Positions 50,043-62,200 of a stretch of 64,000 nt of DNA are shown piece after piece. The DNA lies in contig JAPMXV010000007.1 of NCBI GenBank assembly GCA_026936335.1, positions 248,001-312,000 on the forward strand. Direction: 5' to 3'. The position numbers were made by a program, and so were the translations under genes. The stretch comes from Mantamonas sphyraenae (taxonomy: Eukaryota > CRuMs > Mantamonadidae). The notes under the pieces are model-generated. The model worked only from the letters and a program-made list of their open reading frames with translations, searched no databases and was not told where the DNA came from. Position 1 is the first letter of the stretch; each line of letters begins with the position of its first letter.

Positions 50043-53000
50043 TCAGGATGAGGAAGAGGAGGAGGACGACGAGGCACCAGCTTCGTCTTCGCCCTGCGTA
50101 CCCTTGCCACTGGCTTCCTCATCCTCACCACTGTTGTCCATGGGCACGGATCGAATGTTGCATGTGCTGATGGGTCCCACGCCATTGTCGTAGTCGCGCC
50201 GTTCGTAAAAGAGCAAATAGGCCGAGTTGCTCTTGATGTTGTCGCCTGCCTTGCGACAGGATGTGTCGTTGAACGAGTACCATTGGCCGTTGTAGTGGTT
50301 CTTGGCATATGCTGTGTAGTGGCCAAAGCCCATGCCACCGCTGTGGTTGCTCACTCCGTACAGGTCATACACCGCCTTTTCGCCGTTGGGTCCACACACA
50401 AACTGCGACAAATCCAGCCCCTCGATGGGAAAGTCCACAAAGGTGGTCAGCTTGTTGGCTGTGTAGCGTCCTCGGAAGCGTTTGAGGTGGATGACCAGCA
50501 CCTGGGGCATGGACCACAGGTCAAACTTCTTCGTGGCCCTTTGGTGCTCCCTGCACGAGCTGCAGTACCACATGTCGTTCTCACCCAGCGTCTCCTGCGC
50601 CAGATATTTGCGCATGCAGTCTTCCAGACCAATGCCAGCTTGCTTCTTGCCCCCCTTCTCCTTCATCGCCCTCACCGATGCGTGAAGCGACACCATGTTC
50701 AGGTTCTTTTCGGCCAGGTTGTCCAGGTTGGTCCACAGGATCTGCATGTGCACCACCCTGTCCTTCACTGCCACGGGCTGGTCGTTCTCCTCCACGTCTG
50801 TGTACGAACGCTTGTGGATCAAACGCAGCGTGAAGCTGTCGTCACCCTTGAGCTGGTCCACAAGCACGTCGCCATCGCCATCCCCTGTCTCCTGTTGCTC
50901 CTCCTGCTCCTCCCCCTGTGTTTCTTGTGTATCACCCTCTGTAGCTCCTGCTCCACCCTCCTCTTGTGTCTGGGAGGCACCGGCAGACGAAGAGGAGCCA
51001 GCCTCCTCCTCGCTACCGGCGTTGCCACCATTGCTGCTGCTGCTGCTGCTACTGCCGCCGTCGGTGGTCTCTGGGTGCTCCTGTTCGTACAGGGGCTTGA
51101 GATAGTAGCGTATCTGTTGGCGCACAAGGCGGTACAGGTCTGCGTTGGTTGTGTTTTCACTGTCAAACGACACCATGGTGGGAAAGCCAAAGATGGCCTC
51201 CTTAAACTCGGGCTGCTTGTTGAACAGCGTCTTGCTGTACTTGGGATTCTTGACCAGCTTTGCGTGTTGCAGAGTGCACACCACGGTGCGCATGCGCGTG
51301 CGCAGGGCCTCCTTCTGCTCCTCGCTCATCGTCTTGCTCTTGATCTTCTTGTTGCCCAGGCTCAAGTAGGTCTTTGAGGAGTAGGGCATGGCAGCGGTGG
51401 GTTCCAGCTTCTCCATGGTCTCAAAGGCAAAGGTGACGTCGTTGGACTTGATGTCTCGCATGGTGCGGTAGTCCGGCAGCAGGTTGTACACCTTGTTTTG
51501 GTAGACGTCGCCCAGGGTCAGCCGTGCAGCTGGGATGCCCACCATGTCCGAGATGGTTTGACGCATGTCACCAATGCTGGCTGTGCTGGAAATGGCAAAG
51601 GAGATCTTGAGAGGAGGTTTGCTGGAGGGGCGGTTGCTTGCGCCTGCACGCACCACGTACACCTCCACGTTGCGGTCGTTTTGCACTGGCAGCGGCAGGC
51701 TCAGGTACATAAAGGGATCAAAGGTGACGCTGACCTTGGCGCATTTGGGACACTCGATGCGCGACTTGAGCTGGCCCTGGAAGAGATCGACCACGTAGCT
51801 TCGGTTGCGCAGCAGATGCTGATCCCACGCCTCTGCCGCTGCCGTCACGTCGTCCTTGTCACCGGCCTCCTCCTTTTCTGTGTTGGGCTTGTCATACACC
51901 AGGTTCAAATCCTCATGCAGACCGTCCAGCAGAAAGGCCACCAGCTCCTGCGAGTCCTGCTGCGCAAAGCCACTAAACTGCGGCGCAAACTTGCCGATGG
52001 TGCGCTTGAACGCAGACGGGGTCACCACACTGCTGTTGGTTGTCCACATGGTCTTGATGAGCTTGGCGTACGAGGTGACCACCTGTCCACCGCTGCCCAG
52101 CACGTTGTCCTTGTTCACGTGTGGCTTGTACTGGTCCAGCAGGAAGTAGCGTGTCAACAGCTCCGTGTTGCTCAGACACTGCAGTGCCGAGTTCATGAAA
52201 CACGTGTTGCCCAGGTTCGACAGGCCCACCTTGCCGTTCAACCGTTGGATGTCCAACTCCCCATACTGGTCGTGCAGATCCACATCCACCAACGACGACT
52301 CTAGCTCCTGTGCTCTCTTCTTGGCACGTGCTGCGTGGTGAGGAAGGAGGGGGGGGGGGGGGGGGGGGCAGTGTGAGTGCTCTCTGTGTCTCTGTCTCTC
52401 TGCCTCTCCCTCTCTCTCTTTGGATGTTGCTGCGTACCTGTGCGTTCCCGAGGCCACACCGAGCCGCGACGCAGCTCGCACAAGAGGGTGTCATCCATGT
52501 CCAAGCCCACATCCTCCAGATACACCATGTCACTGGTCACCAGTTCGGGCTCAGTGCCCGCACGCTCCACCCAAAAGCGTGCGTTTTCCGTCTTGGACTT
52601 GAACCGCTTGGCGATGGCCTTGAGACACGGCGTTACTTTCTGCCGCCGCGACTGTACCAGCTGCACCCTGTCCTTGGGATTGGCCGACTTGTTGCCCGTG
52701 GTGATATCGCACTTGACGACGTAGAGACGCAACCAGTGCACCTCTACAAGCAGGTCGTTGCCCTGCTTGATCACCGAGCGCCGGAACTTGTGTGTGAATC
52801 CATACCTGCAGGGCGTGTGTGCGTGTGTTCAGTGTCCACACCAGTCATCCATGGGTCGCACAGATGTGTGTACAGGCGTAGCATGCACAAGTGTTTGCAC
52901 AAGGTGTGTGAGTGGGCGTGTGGGGACAGCGTGGGGTGTGAGCAATTCGCGTTTGTGTCCGCTGAGGGAGGGTTCCGGCGACTGGGAACACGTGGCCGGC

Positions 53001-53539
53001 GGCAGGCGCAGGGATGGCATCACAGAGACACGGGAGACACACACATACCATCCCACCAGCTGTTCCCACACATTGGCACGCAACAGCACATAGTCAATGC
53101 TCTCGCGCACGTCAAGGCGCAGTTTGTACAACTTGATTTCTGTGTTTTCCACAAGCTCGCTGTTGTCCACGACCCCTGGCGACTCGTTCAGCGCCCCATC
53201 GTCGCCATCGTCGCCATCGTCGCCATCTGCCTCGCCAGTGTCTTCTGTGTCTGCATTCTCGTCCTCTTCGCCCTCCTGGGTATCCTCTACATCCTCCTCC
53301 TCGCCTCCAGCCGCTGCGGCAACCGCCGCATCGTCCGCTGCCTCCTTGGCTTCTTGCTCGCTCAGCGGAAAGTCGACGTAGCGGCGCCAGGCAGCCCACC
53401 ACTTGGCCGAGGTGACAAAGTACACGTCCCCCTCCTTATCTTGGCCCTGCTGTTCCTCCTCCCACTGCTTGTCCAACGCAAGGATGGCCTCCCGCTGGGC
53501 TGACGCGCTCGGCAGCTCCTCGACAGTGGGTTCGGCCAT
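50043..53539 (-). CDS. ubiquitin carboxyl-terminal hydrolase, USP4/11/15 type
   Basis: Exons 53539-53049, 52805-52438 and 52330-50043 join to 1,048 aa. An N-terminal DUSP domain (SAKWWAAWRRYV...NVWEQLVGWYGFTHKFRRSVI, joined across the splice) is followed by a ubiquitin-like segment (about 185-275). The catalytic domain follows: Cys box GLSNLGNTCFMNSALQCLSN with Cys near residue 330, and the His box GMGFGHYTAYAKN. Between the two halves lies an acidic Ser/Gln/Glu insert (about 700-760). This is the order of yeast Ubp12 and animal USP4/11/15, which deubiquitinate many substrates including spliceosomal and signalling proteins. A DUSP insertion (about 60-110) is Asp/Ala-rich. Intron 2 carries a 16-base G run. 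Confidence 0.93.
52351..52367 (+). repeat. homopolymer G run in USP intron
   Basis: About 17 consecutive G on the plus strand, read as a C run just before the 3' splice site of the transcript. It is an atypical polypyrimidine tract followed by CACGCAG. Confidence 0.85.
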
Positions 53540-53639
53540 CTGAATCGGTGGTCCAGCTCGCGCACGACGACGACACCACCCAGGACCCAGGACAAGGGGA
53601 GCAACATGAGGAAGTGGATGGTATGTGTGTGTACTGCGA

Positions 53640-56626
53640 TCATCCGTCAAAGCCAATGTCGATGCTGGAGAGGGTGTTGCGGATCTTGAGGATGGCCTCC
53701 TGGATGTCGGAGTACACACCCAGGTTGACACTGGACATGGGTCGCAGGGCCTGTGTGGCTTCTTCCAACACCATCGACACCTCGGCTGGGGTCAGACTCT
53801 GCTCAGACACTGCCTGCAACTTGAGCAACAACGACACACACCGGGTCACCATGTCCATCACCTCCTGGCTGGTCGGTGTCGGTGTCGTCGATGTCGTCGT
53901 CGTGCTTGTGCTTGTGTTTGTCACCACTTCTTCCTCCATACCCTGGTTCAGTGGCTCCTCCCCTGTGCCCTCGTTGGCCAGTTCGTACTGCACGTTCATC
54001 TCGCCCAGCTTGCCTCGGATCGACTCCACCAGACTCTTGGCTGTCTCTGCACACGAGTGAGACACATCCAACACAACGCTCTGTCGCACGTCACTCGGTG
54101 TCCCTGCTCCCTGCCGCTCGTGTGGACTGGTGTTGCTGCTACCGGCAGTTGTGGTGGTTGTGGTCGTCGTCGTCGTCGTCGTCGTCGTCCCTGTGCCACT
54201 TCCACTTCCACTCACATCCATGTCGTCCCTGAACAGAGTCTTTGCACGCATGGCTGCGTGGCTGTTGACCATGCCGTCTCCATGCTGCTGCATGCCCATG
54301 GTGCCTGGTGCGCTTGGGCTTGTCAACCCTCCTGTGGTGGCTCCTCCTCCTCCTCCTCCTCCTCCTCCCGACGGTGTGCCAAGTGTGGATGTGCCACTGG
54401 CCCCTCGTCCAGGCGTCCTCGGACTTGTCTTTGGCCTTGCACGCAGCTTCAGCAGAGGCAGCTTCAGCGTGGCATTGCACTTTTCCAGTTCCATCAGACA
54501 CAACGCGTACAGCTTCTTGAACTTCTCGTCGAATCGGAACCTGGCCCGTGTGCCATCGCCTGTGGCACCCTCCTCCTTCATCATATCCTCGTCATCATCA
54601 TGTCCAGCTGCGCTTGCTGTAGCACTCTCCTTCAGCTGTGCGCCCATCTTGTTCAACTCGTGGATCTTGGCCAACAAGCCTTCCTTGCGCTTCAGCGTGC
54701 GTATCACCACAGCCACCAGACGCACGTCCATGTTGGGTGAATACTCTCCCGTGGCTGCTGCACTGCTGCTCAGCGCCGATCCAGGGGTCATCACACCCTG
54801 CACGCCCACGGGGGAAAACGCAAACGCATCCCTCTCTGTGTTGACACGCATGCGCTTGGAATCCCCCCCTTGCTCCGTCCCTTCGCCTGACGCAGTGCCA
54901 CTTTCCCCGTCGCCACTCTCCCCTACGCCTCCTCCCTGTGTCCGAGCAATGGCCCCCCGTTGCTGTTGCTGCTGCTCGGCGTCGTGTGTGCCCACTCCAC
55001 CTGCGTCCGCACCCATCACCAACTCCCGTTTGCGTTTGGCAGACGCTGCCGAGGCTGACGACGGGGTGTTTCGCTGTCGCCACTCGCTGTACGTCTGCTC
55101 CATGTGCCTGGGCATGACAAGGGTGTCCTGCACCAACACATCGTGTTCATCCATGCCCTCCTTGGCCTGCGCGTGGATTTTGTACATGTACGTCTCCCTG
55201 TCGTACGACAACACAATGCCCTTGCACATTTCGTAGCTTTCCGGGTGCACAAAGCTCACCTGGCTGCCATTGGCAATGAGGGAGGGCACCTGTCGCGGCA
55301 GGCCGTTCTCGTCCAACATCCGGTCTTCAATCACCTCCGATCCCAGTTGGATGGTGCGCACATCCTCCCTGTTCTGTTGCAACTTGTCCAACTCCTCCTG
55401 CACAAATGCACGCGAGAAGCGTCGCGGTTTGCCCATGGCCATGCGCACCTGGGTCCACTCACGACGTGTCAGCCGCGTCACCCTTCCCAGGCCCATGTCG
55501 TTCAGACAGTCCTGAAACTCGTTGTGGCCCAGGTAGCTGCTGTCAATGGGTGAGTTGAACCATTCATGGATGCACCATCGGCGTGTCTTTGCATGCAGTC
55601 CGTTGCGAAGACGGTTTCGGTTGTCCATGGACACTTCGTCCAGCAACGGGGACACCCCACCACCACCACCACCCATGCTCCCACCCAACAGTCCTGCTGC
55701 CGTTCCTCCTCCTCCTCCTCCTCTTCCCTTGGTCCCACTGCCATTGCCAAGGTGTGCTTTGCGCCGCAGCTTGGCTGGCAGCACCTGCTCACGCGTCACC
55801 GTTTCCAGTGCACCAACGCCCCCATCCAGAGGCGATTTCGCACGCAATGATCGTCCTCCGCGTGTCTCTTCCCCCTGTGTCTGTGTCCCTTCTGTCGTTG
55901 CCTCTCTCTTGTCCTCTTCCGCTGCTCCTCCACCCGTCGTCGTCTGTGCCCTCTCGTTCTCCACCCACGTCGCAACTGTGTGGAGTGTATGTGTGTGTGT
56001 GTGTGTGTGACACAGAAGCACATGGGTTGGTCATGGGTCAGTGTGTGGCTCATACAATGCCAGTTGCTGATTGAATGTGTGTGTGTGTGTGTGTGTGTGT
56101 GGGTTGCAACGCGTGCGTTTGAAATTGCACCGCCTGCCGTTTGACGTGTGCTCCCTTTCCTACGCCTGTTGGCCTTGTTGCTGTGCCACAGTCTGCTTCT
56201 CACTCCCGTCAACTGACCTGTATCCGGCACGTCGGGATAGGCAAGTGTGTTGTAAAAGGCCTGTGTTGCAGTGTGCAGGTGTTGGGCGTCCAGGCCGATG
56301 CCTCCAGCTCGGGCCTGCTCCGCATCGCTGCCCCAGGCGGCCAACACCGCGTCCAGATACGATTGGTGGAGTTGTACAAAGGCACGCACACGAGCAGCAT
56401 TGCATCCTCGGATCTTGCGTGCAATCTTGCCGTACTGTGGGCCCACCTCACGGTATGCGGCCACAAACTTGGCCACGTCGTCTTGGCTCCACGGTTTGCC
56501 CAAGGCCAGCAGCAGATCCAACACAGCGCCGTCCGTTTCCTCGTTCACTGCCTCACTCAACTCCTGCGCCTTTGCCACACGCGTGTCCTCTCCCGAACTG
56601 GTTTTGCGTGACGAGCGCCGTGCCAT
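53640..56626 (-). CDS. LIN9: LIN9/ALY-type MuvB core protein (DIRP domain)
   Basis: Exons 56626-56218 and 55975-53640 join to 914 aa. Exon 1 encodes a SANT-like N-terminal domain (KPWSQDDVAKFVAAYREVG) as in plant and animal Always Early proteins. Residues about 265-375 are the DIRP domain: RRWCIHEWFNSPID, DMGLGRVTRLTRREWTQVR, MGKPRRFSRAF. A Tudor-like section follows (VSFVHPESYEM...DRETYMYKIHA). LIN9 is part of the MuvB/DREAM complex that controls cell-cycle genes. The C-terminal half has helical LIN9 segments (MDVRLVAVVIRTLKRKEGLLAKI) split by Gly, Thr and Ser-rich low complexity, including an approximately 11-Thr run. The splice G|TT gives Val in frame. Confidence 0.9.
55990..56101. repeat. 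(TG)n microsatellites within LIN9 intron
   Basis: Two TG runs, about 55990-56009 and 56077-56101, flank the middle of the single LIN9 intron. Confidence 0.9.
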
Positions 56627-56715
56627 GCGTGATTGAGTGTGTGTGTGGGTGGATGTGTGTGTGTGTGGGTGCGGGGGGTTTGCCTTGGCGCCGCAAACGC
56701 AAAACACCCTTTCCC
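56627..56715. promoter_or_regulatory. divergent spacer, LIN9 / longin protein
   Basis: This 89 bp spacer between divergent starts is TG-rich at about 56638-56672 and has no TATA box. Confidence 0.4.
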
Positions 56716-59219
56716 ATGAGCCAATCCCAAGACACGGGGCTTGGTGAGGGTGGTGGTGCACGTGACACCCCACCAGGGTTCCGTCGCAAGGCAGTGTCCA
56801 ATGGCGGTGTGGGTACCCCTCGCTTGACCCCCAAACTGGGCGATTCGGTCTTTCTGCGTGGCTTTGATCATGTCTCCCGCGCAGCCACTCCCTCCAGTGA
56901 CCATGAGCAAGGATCATCGTCAAGGAACAATGACACAGACAGTGGCTTGCTTGGGGGCGCAGAGGACGAGGGACAAGGCGTGGGCCATGCCCAGTTGCTA
57001 CTGGACGACCAGGACCGACCGAGACCCTTGACACGACACGCCTCGTCCACTCGCCTGGTGGCTGAACCTGTGACCAGCAGCAGCAGCAGCGGCAGCGGTG
57101 GCCATGGCACAGACAAAGACACCCATGGAAGCAGTGGCAACAGTGGAAAGGCACAGGAGCAGCGAATCCATGGGCCTGTGTGCACACGTGGGGGCATTGT
57201 CATCCCGCCACTCACCGTCCTCATCCTCAAACTCAACCCAAAGGAGGGCGAGGAGTCTTTGTACTACGCCTACCCTCGCCAGGCTGCACACAAGGACAGT
57301 CCAGAGAGCAAGGTGCACGACAACCCTGTCGACGCCCTTGCCAACGTCATTGTGGCCATGAGCGGCTGCCTCGATGCCTTTTGTGGTCAACAGGTGAGCG
57401 AATCGAGCCAAGCGGCTTTGGCGCCAAAAAGGCAACACACATCCGCCACACCGCCCAGCAGGCACCCCACTCACACACGTGTACGCCACACCCATGACCA
57501 ATGCACACACGCCCGCTCCCACACACAAAACAAGGCTCGCTGTGGCAAGCTGCGTGTCCAGGAAGACGTGTCTGTGCAACTGAAATGGGCCGCCCGCGTG
57601 GTTGGCCCCTGGCTGGTCACGCTTGTGGTTGCCCAGGGTGCCATGCATCTCAGCGACGTCGTCCTCGTCTCTGCCGTTGACCAGTTTGTGGGCCATCTGT
57701 TTTTCCTCTTTGCTTCCATCGAAGGCGCCATGTATGGCCCTTCTGTACAGAGCGCCGCCGTGGCAGGCGCCGCCGCAGACGCCTCGGACACCTTGGCCGG
57801 CTCCTCATCCGCCGACGTGCTTAGTTCCTTGTCCCAATCATTGGCAGCCCTGGATGAAGAGGGCAATGTGATGGAGGGCGGGACCACGGAGGAAGCGGAG
57901 GAACGCGAGTTTGGACCCTGTGGCCTCGGGGCTGACCTCGACTGGAACTTGTATGACGAAATCGACCCAGTGTGTGCCTTTTACCAGCTCATTCTGTGTT
58001 CAGACATGGTTCGCAAGCACCAATTCCTCCTCACCATTCCCGATGTACGTTTCCTGTGGTTGCACACATACACCGATGGCACACACTCACTCACTCACTC
58101 ACTCACTCACTCACTCACTCACTCACTCACTCACTCACTCACTCACTCACCCACTCACCACCCCATCCACAGACTGTACAATTCTTCCCTGCGACACAGG
58201 GCATCCAGGCGGTGCTGGGCCGTCATCTCACTCAACTGGAGTCGAAGATTGACCACCAGGACAGCCAAAACATGCTCACCCACTTTGTCGTCTCCTCCTG
58301 CATATTCTACCAGGGCGTCCTCGTCCATTCCCAGATGAGCGCCTCCGATGTCACCGAGGTCACCCTCCATTGCATGCAGCGACGCGTCTTTGACCTTGCC
58401 TCCTCCTCCATTGTCGATCGCGTGTTTTCCCTCACCAGCACCTGTGCCCAACCCGAGGAACGCTTCGACACTGCATTTCGCGAGGCTCGCCATCTGCTCA
58501 TCGAGTCACAGAACGGCCTAACTGTCGCTGTGCTCTTTGTCCTGCCCTCGTCACGCAGCAGCACATCCACCTCGGCATCGCAAACACACAAGATCAATCC
58601 CCAGTTTGTGCAGGAGGTCAAGAGTCTGATTGCCGCTGTCGTGTCTGCTGGCATTGTCGATCACCTCCACGACCAGATGGTGGACAATCCCTCCGTGCAG
58701 GTGGTTAAACCCGAATCCGTCATCCGCGTGTCGGGCTTCTTCAAACGCACTGTCCGCAAGAAACTCAGCGAACAGATGGGTGCCTACCGCCTCACGGTGG
58801 GCAACCAAAACTGCCTTTTCCATTATTGCGGCTACAACGACCTCAACGGCGTCGTCGTTTCGCCCATCATCGGCTTCTCCTTCAACCTCCAGCAGTCCTT
58901 CTTCAAGGCCGCCGCCAAGATCCGCGCCAACCTCCTGCGCTTCCGCAAGCACGGCTTCCTCAACTCAAACCACTCTGCACGTGACGCACACTTTATGAAC
59001 AAGCCCTCCCTCAACAGCATGCACAGCGTCCACGAGTATGCCGTCCGCTTCCGTCACACCGAGGACGACCTTATCGACACGGCCAATTCGGTCGAGTACA
59101 CCTTTTGGGTGGTCGGCAGGGTCCTCCACAACGGCGAGTTTTACGTCTGCTTCCACGACGTAGTCCCACAGAGTGTCGTCGAGATGGCCTTCAAGAGCAT
59201 GTTTGGTGTCGGGTTGTGA
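56716..59219 (+). CDS. CCZ1/INTU-like longin-domain protein
   Basis: Exons 56716-57393, 57535-58044 and 58173-59219 join to 744 aa; an acceptor 15 nt later (57550) is an alternative for exon 2. The first 150 residues are Ser/Gly/Asp-rich. A longin-type beta-alpha domain follows (LILKLNPKEGEESLYYAYP, then DALANVIVAMSGCLDAFCG). Its continuation reads VGPWLVTLVVAQG. Two later domains end with VEYTFWVVGRVLHNGEFYVCF. This three-longin plan is that of CCZ1, INTU and HPS4. CCZ1 with MON1 activates Rab7, while INTU acts with Fuzzy in ciliogenesis; the sequence does not decide. INTU's PDZ domain is not seen. The second intron is filled with ACTC repeats. Confidence 0.5.
58084..58160 (+). repeat. (ACTC)n tetranucleotide array in intron
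   Basis: About 17-19 tandem ACTC units fill most of the 128-nt intron between 58045 and 58172. Confidence 0.95.
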
Positions 59220-59233
59220 ATGAATGATGCAAA

Positions 59234-62200
59234 TCAGTTCATAATCTTCAGCGCTTGCTCATGCGTGCGTGTGCGCGTCTGCCTAGGCTGCACCTCGGGC
59301 AAACTGTCGTCATCTGCACCCTCTCCCTTCACTCGTCCTCTCGAGTCACGTTGGATGCGTGCGTCGTCCCAGCACACAAATGTTTTGTGATCCAGCGGCC
59401 ATTGCTTCAGCGGACGCGAGCTGCTGGTACTCTGTGGCTCCCCGTCCGCCTCCGCCTCCGCCTCCGCCTCCGCCTGCTTCTCCTCTCCATCCTCCGCCTT
59501 TGTCTTTTCCCCATCTGCTCCACTGTCCACCCCGTCGGCCGTGTTTCCGTCATCTGCACTCTTGGCCGCCGTAGAGGATGGTGCTGCCTCCTTCATCACT
59601 CGCATAAAGTCCTTACGGATGGGAATGCTCGGCGAGGAGTAGCTGAGCGTCAGATGCTCAGCAGGCACGCCTACCATCCCCGATACAAGCTCCTTGAGGT
59701 CGCTCAGCGTGCTGGTGCGCGGTACGAGCATCAGATTCACGGGACCATGGTCCAGCACACGCTGGCCATACAAGTTGTTGTCCCAGGCCAGGAACTGCAC
59801 GAGCTGAAGCAGGTACGTGGGGCTACCGATAGCCTTGGGGTTCAGCTCAGCTGGCACACAGTCCACACGAAGCACATCATTGTACGCAAGCTGGGATCGG
59901 ATCAGCGACAAGTCGTCATCCATGAACAGACGGTAGTACCGCTCGCAGTACCACTCGGTTAGCATCTGCTCCTCCGGCGCAATGCCTGTCTCCTCCTGCA
60001 ATCGCAGGCGCAGTTGGCCAAACGAGGCGAAGCGGTCCATCGTCACCTCCAGGTCGTGTGTCTGCTCTCCCTGTGCGTTGTACGCACGCACATGCACCAT
60101 CTTGTCCTCCGCCGAAAAGTACTCGGGCTCTTCGCGCACCAACAGCGTCAGTTGCTTGCCTGTGCGTCCACCCGGGGCGTTCAACACCTTGCTAAGCAGC
60201 TGCTCGTCGCCCTGCAGCAAACGCGGTCCGCCAAACGAGTCTCCCTGCTCCAGCAGCAGACGAATGCATCCGTACTCGATGCCACACTGCTGGGCAATCG
60301 CATCCTTCAGTGCCTTGAGCGAGAACAGCAAGTTCGTTTCGATGCTCAACACCACGCGCCTGTTGCGCCACTCTTGGTTCGTCAGCTCCTTCACAGACCC
60401 CTCTTCCTCTGCTTCTTCTGCAGCTGCTGCCACTGCTGCCGCTGCCTCTGCCTCTGTCTCTGTCTCTGCCCCCTCCTCCTTTGCTTCCTGCGCCTCTTCT
60501 CCCTCCGGTGCGGCGTCATCCCCATCGTCGTCGTCCGTGTCGCCTACGATGGCGCGCAGCAGATTGATACGCTCCCTGCGCGCTGCCCCCGGGTTGCGGT
60601 TGGAAAAGCTGCTCTGGTCCTCCATCACCGACAGCGTCACTGCGTTGCGCTCCATGTCGTACAGGTTTTCCACAAACGACTGTACCAGCTCACCCTCCTC
60701 GTCCAGATGAAACTCGCTCACCAGAGGCTCCACGTACAAAAAGTCGCCTGTGATCAGGCCGTACTCATTCAGCGTGTCGCCGTCGTCGCCCATCAGATTC
60801 ACCAGTGAGGGTTCCTCCTCTTCCACAACCACCATCTCCTCCACACTCAGGTCCGTGATCCACCCTTCTTCCACAAGCTTCTGCTTGAGTTCCCCCAGCG
60901 TCATGGTACCCGGAACAATCATGTCCGTCACGCTGCAGATGTTCTGCTCCTCCGCATCCCAGCGTCGGATTGTCAGGAAGATGTGCGACTTGTCCTTCAC
61001 CCCCATGCCCTCCGGCACCACAGGCTTCGGCTCACCCTCAAAGTCCTGCTCCAGATAGATGAACGGCTTGATGTCCAGCTTCAGATCCTCCAGAGTGGCA
61101 TCCGTGACGTCCTCCTCGTCAAACAGAAAGTACGGCCTTCGCGTCTGATTCTTGCGTCGTGCCAGCTTGCGAAAGCGATAGTTTGGCGACGGTCCCATCG
61201 GCTCCTCACGCTGTGTCACCACTGCCAACACCTCCAGCATCAGGTCTTCCAACGTGCGATGTTTGTCAATCGTCACCGTGATTGGTTCCAGCCACAGTCG
61301 GTTGCGCACCACCTCAATTTGCACCTCATTCATCGTCTGCATCTGCTCTTCGATCCGTCGCTGCCTGTCCTCTTGCTCCTGGCGAACGCGCTCCCGGATG
61401 TTGCCCGGGATTTCTTCGTCGTCCACAGGGTGTGCCTTGTACGGATATACAGCCAGCCTGTACCGCTGTAGCGCCGTCTTGAACGGTACATACTCGTCCG
61501 CTTCGTCCTCTTCTTCCGGTTCCTCATCCTCCTCGTCTTCCTCGTCTTCCTCGTCTTCCTCGCCCTCACCCTTTTGCTCCACCTCCACCTTTGCTTCCTC
61601 TTCCTCTTCTTCTTCATCCTCCTCCTCGTACTCGTCCAGCAGCTCACTCTCTGTGCGCCGGTACACAAGCATGTACGGATTGGTGGACGATTCGTACGCG
61701 CGCATGCCGCTGGTGGCCGTGGATGCCTCTGCAGCAGCCTCGCAGATCTCCAGGATGTCCTTCTCCGACACTTCGTCGACGTAGGTGTCGTTGAACTTGA
61801 ACCACTTGCCATTGCTGAAATTCTTGATGTAAGCGTAGTAGTGGCCAAACGACGCGCTGCCGCTGTGGATTAGGATGGCATACAGCTCGTACACGGGACC
61901 TGGCACGCCCACCATCATGTGTGCCGCCTTTTCCATGGATGTGGTGCGATCCAACAACGCTTGTGCTGCAGCTGCGTCGTCCACGTCACCTGCATCAGCC
62001 GCTGCGCCACCGCTGCTGGCTCCGGCCTCGTCCACCGTGGGTGGCTCGACCATAAAGTCGGACAACTGCAGGTGCAGTGGAAAGGCAATGGGCTGGTCGA
62101 TTTTGACACGGTCCAGAGTCTGCATGTCGATTTCAAAGCGGGAGAGGACGACATGCAGAACGGGGGGAAGGGTCTTGAGCTTGACGCCGCGCTCGCTGTC

